Part shown: positions 33,661-42,979 of the stretch, one piece after another
Numbering within the stretch: the stretch's first letter is position 1
How the letters are laid out: the number at the start of each line of letters is the position of its first letter
Assembly (NCBI GenBank): GCA_017562135.1
Contig: QEYB01000895.1
Span: forward strand, 1,302,001 to 1,366,000
Direction: 5' to 3'
From: Dipylidium caninum
Lineage: Eukaryota; Platyhelminthes; Cestoda; Cyclophyllidea; Dipylidiidae
DNA: 64,000 bases
Program-made: the position numbers and the translations under genes
The notes under the pieces: model-generated
What the model saw: only the letters and a program-made list of their open reading frames with translations
Told to the model about the DNA's origin: nothing
The model's database searches: none

Positions 33661-36600
33661 GCAAAAACGCTCATAGCCGGATTATGGGTGACGAGTTGGG
33701 CGTACCTCTCCCCAAGTTACTAAAATGCGTTGAAGAGTTAAAAATAAGCAGCCCAAACTTTGAAAAACTTACAGAGGGCCTTGCGGAGGCGTAATAGTTA
33801 ATTTTTGCACATTTCCATTTAGCTCCGTAGCCCCCTTTACAGGCGCTAGAATGCATACTTGGTATTTATATCAGGAACAACTTCTTAGGCCCACCGTTTG
33901 ATCTTCCAGGAAACTTTTCCGAAATGGACGCCTTAGCCTATGAGAATCTGACTTTCGACGGCGAATTTCCCTTTCCCTTGGTTCGCAATCTCTCCTTACT
34001 TTGGCTATGCCACGTTTATTCACGGCATATGATTAAGTCTACAAAGATGATGGTACGACTTATTTGTTGCACAATTTCTTAGACTTCAAAGTACACATTA
34101 TACTACCTCAAATCCATCTACCTCCTCCAAAATATATATGGTGAAACCCGATGCCCTTCAATAAAGGCAAAATTTGATGAACTTGTGAGGGGTGGTAATT
34201 TGATTAATTTGCTGATTTGTTGCCAGTTGGAATGAATGAACTGGTTGATAGATGTGACAATGATGCCTTTTCATTTTGTATGCTTGCTTGTTTTATGGCC
34301 GCATTCTACTATGATTTCGAACTGGCCTGCCGCTTCCATCAACTGTGTGAGTCAATTCTGAGCCTTAAGGTTCAATTCTCAGGTATTCTGCCTGTAAACT
34401 AGGTATTTTTTAGCCCATCTTGGGACTAAAACTAAAGCCCAAGAAAAACCATTGTCGCAGCTTATTTTGGTTGTCGAGAAAACGGGTGATATGGGTGCGG
34501 CCCATACTTTTATCAAATGCCCCAACTGCTAGACCAAAGGTTAGTGTTTATTTGTAGTTTATTACAGGTCTAGATTTGCCCATTGGAAGACGATAATTTG
34601 CTTGACTTTATTAAATTCGTTGGTGATACAACAGCTGTGGATCAGAGCCTTTCACCCGCCGAGCAGGCATTCGTGTTGTGTAGTGGGTAGGTTTGAAAAT
34701 GCAATCATATCCGTGTGTTCACAGAGAAATGTATCGTCGTTCACATCCTCATGATGATTTGATTGATGAGCAATCACTGGCCTACGTGACAGCAGTCGTC
34801 CGTGCAGTTGTGAGGCATGAAACCAACACAGAAAGAAACGAGGAATCGGAAAATCTCTATAAAAATGTTGTTTCATGGCCTCTTTTCACAGAGGCTCTCT
34901 TCAAACGAGGTCTGTATGAAAGACGTTCTCTAGCCCGTACGGAAAGAGCTATCCGGCAACTTGAAGAATTAGTTGCTCAGTTCTCTTCTCCGAAGCCCGA
35001 GGCAGAGCAAAGAGGCATGCAACACTTTTTTTGGTCCAGAATGCCATCATATTGGCAGACGGAAGTGAGTAAATCTTGATTTATGCTCATAAAATTATCA
35101 GTTATCGCTGGCGAGTTTATTATCTAAAATTGGCTCAACTAAAAGCGCCCTGGATATATACCTCCGTTGGCAACAGTGGGATGAAATAATCGCCTCTTAT
35201 ACCTCTCTTGGGAAGCGGGACCTGGTGAGCGATTGTACATACTGATGTTGATCACTTTACTATCAGGCTGAAAAGGTGATTCGTGAACGCATAGATGGTG
35301 GATATGAAACCTCAGAGCTCTATTGTTGCCTTGGTGATGTGACATCAGATCCGGCCCATTATCTTACTGCTTGGGAGTTGTCGAAGCACAGATCCGCCAG
35401 AGCCGTCCGCAGTATGGGCTATCACGCCTTCAGGGAAGAAAAGGTGAATTAATTTGAAACTAACTGTCCACCCCTCTTAAATGTAACGTATTTTTCTCTA
35501 AATACTTTTATAGAATGTGGGGAAAGCAGTTGAGTACTTTGAGACTTCTCTTGAAATCAACCGTTTCCAAGTATGCACTTTTTTGTTTCATCATAGCCAC
35601 TTGTTTTTCGTTCTTCTTCTAAGGCCGATTTGCGTTATACTTCTAGGTTAATCTATGGTTTACTCTTGGTTGCTGTTATCTTCAACTTCGTAATTTCTCA
35701 AAGGCTGAAAGATCTTTTAGATACTCGGTCACACTTGAACCTGATGTGAGTTTTGGATTCTAGCTTTTGTACATTTTGTGCTTTATATAACTATCCTTAA
35801 GTAACACGATTCATAGTACCACATTTGCAGAGCTATTAATTTATTGTCGTCATTAGTAACTACTTTCGGTGTCTTTAAGGTAAACACTTAAATTTCGGAA
35901 ACAAGATGTTTATTTTTACCGTAGACCCATTTAATTTGTAGAATTTCGAAGCTTGGAACAACTTGGCAAGTGCGGTGATTTTTTCTGGACGTAGGTAAGA
36001 TGTTATACAAGTTTAAACTATTGTGTTGGATTTATCGTTTAAAAGGTCAGTGGCGTTCCTTTCTTAGGGGCCTATGAAATTTGCGTGCTTGTTAAGTTGC
36101 TAAACTCAAGTATAGCAAATTTATTTAGGAACGTTTATCGTTGTTACTTTGCCTTTTTCAGATCACAAGCATTAACTTTGCTCAAGGAGGCTACTAAATG
36201 GAATTTTGACTCGTGGAGAATTTGGGAAAACATATTATTGGTCAGTGCTTCTCCATGTCAATCAACGTATGTGGTTGTGGCTACTTACTGCCTCTCTTAG
36301 TGCAGGTTGCTATGGACGAGGGTGCTTTTGGGGACGTGATCAGTGCCTATCACCGCTTGATCGATCTGCGTCACAAATACTCGGACCCTCAGATTTTGGG
36401 TATGCTGACAAAGGCAGTTTGTGAGAATTTGCCTGACAAGGGGAACCGTGGCGCTTCCGGGTACCGCAAAGACCTGTTGACTCTTTTCGGTCGTGTTACA
36501 GCTACAGTGAGTCATTTTTCCGGTAACTTAATGGACGTGGTAATAAATTTTATTTATAGGATCCTTCTGATGCCGATACGTGGCGGCATTACGCCAATCT

Positions 36601-37226
36601 TCTTCTTGACCCCAACGCTGAAATGGATCCTACTCAGTTTCAACGGGTAAGGCATTACCCCGCCTCAGCCCATCTATTCCCCTGTGCTTTATGCATTTGG
36701 TGTTGTATGGAGGCTCCAGCTTCCGATTTATTTTGTTTGATATGTTAACATACCACAGATTGGTACCTGGAGAGCATCAATTTTTTCACCTAATTTTATA
36801 GGCAGTTCAGTATATCCAAAAGTCTTATCAATGTCGCTTGCGATCTGCGGCTACAGACTGGGAATTCGATAAGACTGTACGAGAAGATCTCTTGGCTGAT
36901 TTGCAAGCATTGGTGAAACTCCTTATTCCCACCGACGGCGCAGATAACCGGATACCAGACTTGGAAATGAAGACTTTTATAAATTCTGCGCTCTGCTCGC
37001 TACGAATGAATATAAACGTGTATCTGGCGAGGCTTAAGGTTCGTCTCTAGCAACGCTATTTCCTCTAGGCCATATAGTTAAAGAAATTTAAATCTCTTGC
37101 GTTTTTGTCCTTTTTTAGTCGGCTATGAATAAGTGCGTGAACACAGAGTCCCAAGAGGAGCTTGCTGTAGTCGTCAAAATGCTGTCCAATCTTCATACCA
37201 CTGTTAACGCTGGCTTGAAGGACTAG
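33661..37226 (+). CDS. TTC27: tetratricopeptide repeat protein 27 homologue
   Basis: Exons resolved: 33843-34052, 34083-34194, 34227-34382, 34414 to about 34494-34539, about 34574-34686, 34725-35064, 35102-35224, 35267-35443, 35514-35570, 35647-35745, 35942-35994, 36162-36240, 36306-36506, 36560-36646, 36802-37038, 37119-37226 (TAG). Conserved TTC27 features in order are NFLGPPFDLP, TFDGE, an LxxQFS helix pair, RTERAIRQLEELVAQF, LYCCLGDV, and TPR helices VNLWFTLGCCYLQLRNFSKA, LEPDNFEAWNNLASA and WRIWENILL. TTC27/Emw1 is a conserved TPR scaffold linked to cell-wall/secretory function in yeast and poorly understood in animals. An exon at 33661-33788 with ATG at 33684 may supply the N-terminus if a GC-AG intron is used. 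An in-frame TAG at 34529-34531 leaves the fourth/fifth exon junction unresolved. It is divergent from the adaptor gene, with about 1 kb between starts. Confidence 0.9.
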
Positions 37227-37273
37227 GAAGACACAATGCGTGGAGCAGTATTTTATATTGCGTAGTTATTTTT

Positions 37274-37279
37274 AATAAA
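37274..37279 (+). terminator. polyadenylation signal of TTC27
   Basis: AATAAA lies 48 nt after the TTC27 stop codon in AT-rich sequence. Confidence 0.65.
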
Positions 37280-37440
37280 TTTGTAAGCAGAGCGACTCCA
37301 CTTTTGGAGCGGTTGGTCTTGTTCAAGATTTCGGATGGACTAATTGTGTGGGACGCCAGCCAGCTAGCAAATGATGGGATAGGATTGAGAGTTTCCGACG
37401 TAAATTGAAGGCTTTTGGCAGAACTACGGACACTGAGTGA

Positions 37441-37770
37441 TTAATCGTTCACCACCATGAGGAGGGTCTTATGATGTCTTCGTCTTAACTTGTATATGCA
37501 AATAGTTAAATTGTTAGTTCCACGGATGGCATGAAAGATAGCAGGCAAAGTTGCTATAGAATTGTGTTTTCTGTAACTCAAAATCTCATCACATCTGAGA
37601 AGTTCGAAATTTTGGTCGCGACTCTCCCGTTGTGCGTATTTTAAGCCTCGCCGTACAATTTTTTCCCAAGCAGCGCGGAAGATTATGAAGTCAGCCATCC
37701 GAGCGGCGAGGAGTATTGTGTGCTCCAACAACTCCCGCTGTTGCTTTGCTTCCGCGTCGTCGTCAGCCAT
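37441..37770 (-). CDS. hypothetical 109-codon ORF antisense to the SARS2 5' end
   Basis: A single uninterrupted minus-strand frame with an ATG (37768-37770), beginning MADDDAEAKQQRELLEHTI. The first half is charged and helix-like, the C-terminus basic. It overlaps the first SARS2 coding exon by 86 nt in antisense and has no recognisable family, promoter or nearby AATAAA. It would sit between TTC27 and SARS2 on the opposite strand. Frames of this length occur elsewhere in the window by chance, so it is listed only as a candidate. Confidence 0.2.
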   Translation of the reverse strand: MADDDAEAKQQRELLEHTILLAARMADFIIFRAAWEKIVRRGLKYAQRESRDQNFELLRCDEILSYRKHNSIATLPAIFHAIRGTNNLTICIYKLRRRHHKTLLMVVND

Positions 37771-39877
37771 AAGGCTTGATTTTCACCAGTTGGGGTGCGC
37801 CGAATTCACTCAGCGCATGCGCCAAAACCTGAGTGAACGGGAGTCGGAGGCGAATTTGGATGAAATGGTGAGCTGTTCTGATATGACTGGGCCTAATTTT
37901 TTTTTCAAAAGGACTCTTCTTCATCTCCTCATCCACTTTTTAGCTTCAGCTTTATCAGCGCTTTCAAAGCGGTGAAAAAGATCTTCAACCGAGGCTAGAA
38001 CATCTTTACCTTTCGCTTCCCAATTTCAGCCATCCAAAGACAGTAGGTGGACTGGTCTTTTCGATCTCACTGATGGCTTATTCCCTTGTAGCCCGTCGGC
38101 GATCCTAGCGAATTCCGACTTCTCCATCTCTATGGGTTGCCGAAATCCAGTTAGTACATTTGAAGTCCCTTTACCTCTTCAATTTTAAGCAAAAGGATCT
38201 ACTCACTCCATTCTATTTTACGGTTCGGCGACCGAAGAGCGAGGTGGACTTACTGTCGAATGTGGTTGCATCGCACCAGCAGGGCGATCGACCTCGAAAG
38301 TCAGGCCTTGGGACTCTGAGGTCGTCGGGAGCACTTGGAAACGGTTGCGGCGCTCGCGCTTATGCCTTCTACGACAGTCTTGCCATCCTGGAATCCGCAT
38401 TAATTCGTCTCACTCTCGATCGAGCTTGCAAAGCCGGCTTCCAGCTCGTTACGGTGCCTGATCTCCTGCCTTCCTTCGTCATCCAACGCTGTGGATTCCC
38501 CATCACAGGCCATCGAAATCAGGTTTTTATCACAATACTGTGAAAGGAGTGCCTCGCGATCACTCATGACTGACACCTCTGTTTGCAGATATTTAAAGTT
38601 GCTAGACGGAAAGGAAATGATGCCGGCGATGGAGTGCCCTTTTGTCTTTCGGGAACCGCTGAAATGGGACTGGCGAGTTTTTGTTCGGATCGTGTGGTTG
38701 GTGGGGCCGGCGCCACCGAGGCAGAATTCCTCTGTGCAGTCAGTCGCTGTTTTCGCCAAGAAATTGCGCCACGAGAATCCCTCCTTTTACCGAACGCATC
38801 AGTTCACCAAGGTGCCTCTCCTCACATCTTCCCCCTTTTAAGATGCGCCGTGGTGCTGCAGTCCTCTCCTCTCACGGTCTTCTACCTATTTGCAGGTGGA
38901 ACTCTTTTGTGTGGCCAAACCTTCTGCTGAGGTAGGAGACAGGATTTTAGAAAAAATCGTTGAATTCCAAAAAAGCCTCTACTCTGACCTCGAGCTACAC
39001 TTCCGGTATGTGATTGTAGCTACTGAAAAGTAATGTCTTGTTTTCAAAAGGCCTTTCCCTTATTTTGCCCCTAATTTAAACTGGACATTTTGTAAGACTT
39101 GGCCGCCCTAACGACGTCCTCATTTTCTATCACTTTTTCAGTGTTCTGGAGATGCCCACAACCGAACTCGGAAACTCCGCACACCGAAAGATAGACATTG
39201 AAGCCTTCATGCCCGGTGAAGGCATATTCGGGGAGGTAGTTTTATCCACTTATCTCTTCCTGTTGGCAAATGTAACTCGTAAAACTGCCACACATTTTGA
39301 CTGTCCAGATTTCAAGCGCATCAAATTGTACTGATTACCAGGCTATTCGATTAAATATTCTTTGGAGACAGGCTTCCGCCGATGGAAGTTATCCCTACGC
39401 TTACACGGCAAGTCCCACTCTTGAGTCCTCGTACCTGTCTTTTTTTCCACCTATGATGACGCTAAAGGCGTATTTCTAAGTGTCTTTAATTTTCATTAGT
39501 TAAATGGAACCGGGTGTGCCGTCACACGATGTCTCAAGGCGCTTGTGGAAACTCATCAAAACGACGTAAGATTATTGTGGCCTCCTCAACTGCCACGCAT
39601 TTCCCACTTTGTGCCATTTTCATCCATTGGGAAGGAGGTGGAACTCGCCAGCAGTCAGTCACATCTCCTTTCTCTGCTTTCGACTATGCATTTGGCCTCC
39701 TGAGTTTTCAATGGTCTAGGCTTATTCTGGTTTATCATTCAACACATTCTTCCTGTTGAGTGAGATTGATTTTCGCCCTTGTAGGATGGGAGCATTGACA
39801 TACCCCCTGTGCTCTGGCCCTACACGGATGGGGTCAGGAAGCTGCAGATGGAACAATCGCCCTTGGTGACATTGTGA
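37685..39877 (+). CDS. SARS2: seryl-tRNA synthetase, mitochondrial (one apparent frame break)
   Basis: Exons: 37685-37867, 37944-38042, 38092-38149, about 38305-38522, 38589-38811, 38896-39005, 39142-39235, 39309-39407, 39500-39565, 39785-39877 (TGA). The start MKSAIRAARSIVC is Arg/Ser-rich without acids, a typical matrix-targeting presequence. Class II synthetase landmarks are LSLPNFSHPKT and VGDPSEFRLL, TVPDLL, the motif-2 core CFRQE, FYRTHQFTKVELF, LEMPTTELGNSAHRKIDIEAFMP, SASNCTDYQ and a C-terminal motif-3-like NGTGCAVTRCLKALVE. It charges mitochondrial tRNA-Ser. Exon 38589-38811 is 223 nt although both its boundaries are phase 0: the frame slips by one base between the CFRQE motif and FYRTHQF, so this is either a sequencing/assembly insertion or a lesion. 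The 5' edge of the fourth exon is uncertain (38190 is an alternative acceptor but in another phase). The intron at 39408-39499 is of GC-AG type. Confidence 0.88.
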
Positions 39878-40827
39878 CATGTGAATGCATGTGCCTAGTT
39901 CCTTCTGCTGCGCAGTATACCCAACAGAAACACGGAATTTGATGCATTTTGTTTATTCTCACGTGTTCGGGGGAGCAGATTTGCCAAATGCTGTCGAAAA
40001 GCAAGCCTCTTATTTGCGGACTAGTGTCCAATATCAATTGTTTAGCCATTCTTAGCAGTAATGTTGGGGCAAATTCATCTTTTTGTCGAATGGAAGCGTT
40101 GTCATTACTTAGTGCAGACTCTCCGTGCTGTGGTGAATGTAAAAGAGCGCAAGAATGCATGAAACAGTCGAAATGGAACCCTCCAAGGCTGTTTCGGAGG
40201 CGTGGTTACTGTGGTTTGCCGACTTATCAGGATCCAGTCATTGTTTTTTTTTGCGGCTGCTGGAGCGATTTGGGGCGTGGAGGCGCCTCTCTCCTCCTGC
40301 CGCACCTTTCCTCACACGTAGGCCTAACGGCCTCGCCTAATGTCCCGAAAGGAAGTAAGGCTACCGGTCTTACCGATCTTCCTTCCATTCTATGGGGCGC
40401 GGGAGGGGAGGAGGGGGATCGGCCGGGTCAGCTTTGAGGTTGAGGACGGAAATACGTGACGCGGTTTCATAAAAGATTTTTTAAACAAATATTGCGAAAT
40501 TGAGATTGCCCCGCCCATAAGGGAGGTTAGATGTCTCCAACCTGTCCGGTAGCCAAGTAAGTCCGCTCCGGAATTAACTCCCCTATGAGGGGCGTGAGCT
40601 CACTACCTATGAGGCAGCCAAGGCTTGTCGTCGAGAGAGGGGGACAGGATTTAAGTCAGCGTTTTACCGGATGCTTGATCACACCCGAGCATACGAACAA
40701 TCAGGTAATCGGGCAAAGGTTAAGTGTCTGCGCGCTGCTCCACTCCTGCCTCATGCTCCAGCACAGGGACAGACCGAGAGAAAAGGTGAGGTAGCCGGTG
40801 GCGTGTTCTCCTTACTGTGGTTCAGAG

Positions 40828-41910
40828 ATGCAGGGAACTGGGAACACCAACGCTTCCGTTTGGGAGGAGTTTTTGGTTGCAGAGAGGCAACGACTCGACG
40901 GGTTGGTGGAGATCAAACGGGATAAGGCCAATCATCGCGTGCAGCCGCTCAAACTGCCCGTGGCTGAGTGCTCGGACTTCTTTTTCTACCAGACCCTCGG
41001 AAGAGGTGGCTTCGGTGAGGTACGTCTCCTCCGCCACAAAAGGGAACAGACATGGCATGCCGCCAAGATACTGGTGAAAGCCTCCGTCATTAACAAGGGC
41101 CACGTCACACACGTCAACAACGAGCGTGCCATCTTAGCACTGTGCGGCATGCCCTTCATTGTACAACTGAATTATGCCTTTCAAGATTTGAAACGACTCT
41201 ATCTGGTGATGGAATTCGTGCCTGGTGGCGATCTCTTCTCCATGCTACGACATCTGCACAGATTTAACGAACGACTGGCTCGATTCTACGGTGCTCAAGT
41301 GTTCTTGGCTCTGGAGTATCTCCACCACTTACAGATAATCCACCGTGATATAAAACCGGAAAATATAATGATTTCTCACAACGGCTACGTGAAATTAGTT
41401 GACTTCGGTTTTGCAAAATTCGTCGTGCATCGTACGTACACATTCTGTGGGACGCCGGAGTACCTAGCGCCCGAGATTCTAAGACATCGTGGCTACGGCT
41501 GCTCAGTAGACTGGTGGGCTTTTGGAATCCTGCTGTATGAGATGATTGTTGGGGCATCTCCGTTCGTTAGTCGAGATGTCGCAAATACGTACGCCAAGAT
41601 CCTTGACCCTCAACGAGATCCACTGGAAAGCATTACCGTCAACGGACCAGTGCACATGAGTGAATCGCTCCGTCACCTTTTGCGGCAGCTGTTGCAGAGG
41701 GAGGTCTCCCGACGTTATGGCTCGTTGGCACGAGAGGGACCGCGGGAGATTCGAAATCACTCGTGGTTTGCTAGCATGGACTGGAACAACCTCTTCGAGC
41801 AAAAGCTTCCTCCTCCTTATGACTATGGAATGACGCCCCGACCATCAGGGAATGAACACACGAGCAGGAAAGTCTCCGACACCGCTTGCTCTATATTTGA
41901 AGAGTTTTAA
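40828..41910 (+). CDS. PKA-catalytic-subunit-like AGC protein kinase, intronless
   Basis: A single uninterrupted exon of 360 residues from the ATG at 40828. Kinase landmarks are all present: Gly loop GRGGFGEV (58-65), catalytic Lys80 in AAKI, alpha-C Glu99, HRDIKPEN (172-179) with Asp174, DFG (192-194), an activation loop RTYTFCGTPEYLAPE with the Thr205 phosphosite, and an AGC tail ending FEEF, comparable to the FSEF end of PKA-C. Length and the WEEFLVAER N-terminal helix also match PKA-C. It should phosphorylate Ser/Thr targets downstream of cAMP and bind a regulatory subunit. It differs from classical PKA-C in HRD in place of YRD and in a diverged region after the activation segment, so it is a paralogue (PRKX-like alternatives possible), not the main subunit. 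The lack of introns among intron-rich neighbours suggests origin by retroposition. An acceptor-like ttcag directly precedes the start, so a 5' UTR exon is possible. Confidence 0.93.
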   Translation: MQGTGNTNASVWEEFLVAERQRLDGLVEIKRDKANHRVQPLKLPVAECSDFFFYQTLGRGGFGEVRLLRHKREQTWHAAKILVKASVINKGHVTHVNNERAILALCGMPFIVQLNYAFQDLKRLYLVMEFVPGGDLFSMLRHLHRFNERLARFYGAQVFLALEYLHHLQIIHRDIKPENIMISHNGYVKLVDFGFAKFVVHRTYTFCGTPEYLAPEILRHRGYGCSVDWWAFGILLYEMIVGASPFVSRDVANTYAKILDPQRDPLESITVNGPVHMSESLRHLLRQLLQREVSRRYGSLAREGPREIRNHSWFASMDWNNLFEQKLPPPYDYGMTPRPSGNEHTSRKVSDTACSIFEEF

Positions 41911-42232
41911 TCATTTTAATATAGTCGATTTTAACTAGCTGATTTATCCGCTTATCAAGATAAATATGTCGAATATACGCTAGCGTAACCTTTTCTGCAG
42001 GCTTATAACGCACTTGTTTAATACTCGCCTCTTCATCGAATGCCCGGTTTTAGATAGGCATAATTATTACTACTTCGATCGTCCTAATTGTATCAAAATC
42101 CAAAAGAGAATGAGGATGGGTTCATCATTTGCACTAAAAAATCACTGTATCCAAGAGCACCAAAAGGCGTGGTGCAGATAATTCCTTATTCGGACCGATT
42201 AGCAATACGTCTTGAGCCCTTTGATAAGTTTT

Positions 42233-42238
42233 AATAAA
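42233..42238 (+). terminator. possible polyadenylation signal of the kinase gene
   Basis: AATAAA about 320 nt after the kinase stop codon, in AT-rich sequence. It is the first canonical hexamer I noticed on this strand. Confidence 0.4.
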
Positions 42239-42979
42239 TCAAAGAAGACATAGAAAAGGAACAGCGTTATTATTTCAAAGGGTTGAGACTTATTAATATA
42301 CGATCGCGATAGGGGGAGAGAGCGCATAGTAAGACAAATTCGATATGGATCAGTCCTCTGGGACCCGAGCTAAGTAATTAATGGCTTTTGTAAAGAATGC
42401 ACTTCAGTGTAATTTGATGCAAACACCGGGTTTAGATTCATTGAGAAATATGCGTGTGTGCACAAAAGTAAACATTCAGAGGTATTATGAAGATTCGACC
42501 CTTCAACGACTATGCACTAATGTACAAAGAACTAGACGTCAAGGGCTACGGGTTAGCCGGAAGTTAACTTGACTTCGGATATTTATAGTAATATAGGTTA
42601 GTAGGAAAAATCCCCTTAGATTCGGAGGCCGCCCACTGAATTGAAACTGATTACCAACGTCGTGAAAACTATTTTCAATGGAAGTTATTGATAGTAGACG
42701 AAATTGGAAGGAACATTGGGTAAACTGCGGAGGTGTTACTCGTTGCATATTACTAATTTTTGAGATACAGCAAGAATGCAATCATAAAATAAGCCAAAAA
42801 GTTTTATTCGCTGAAAAAATGTACCTCTTATTGGCCGAATTACATTAAATAAATATCGACGTGTATTTCATTAAGTTTTAAAGTCTTGAATAGGCGGTCA
42901 TTTGTTATAATATTTGACTTATGGCAAATCGAGTTATAGGCCGAGAAGCGACTAATTGAATCGTTGTCCCGGTGTCGTC

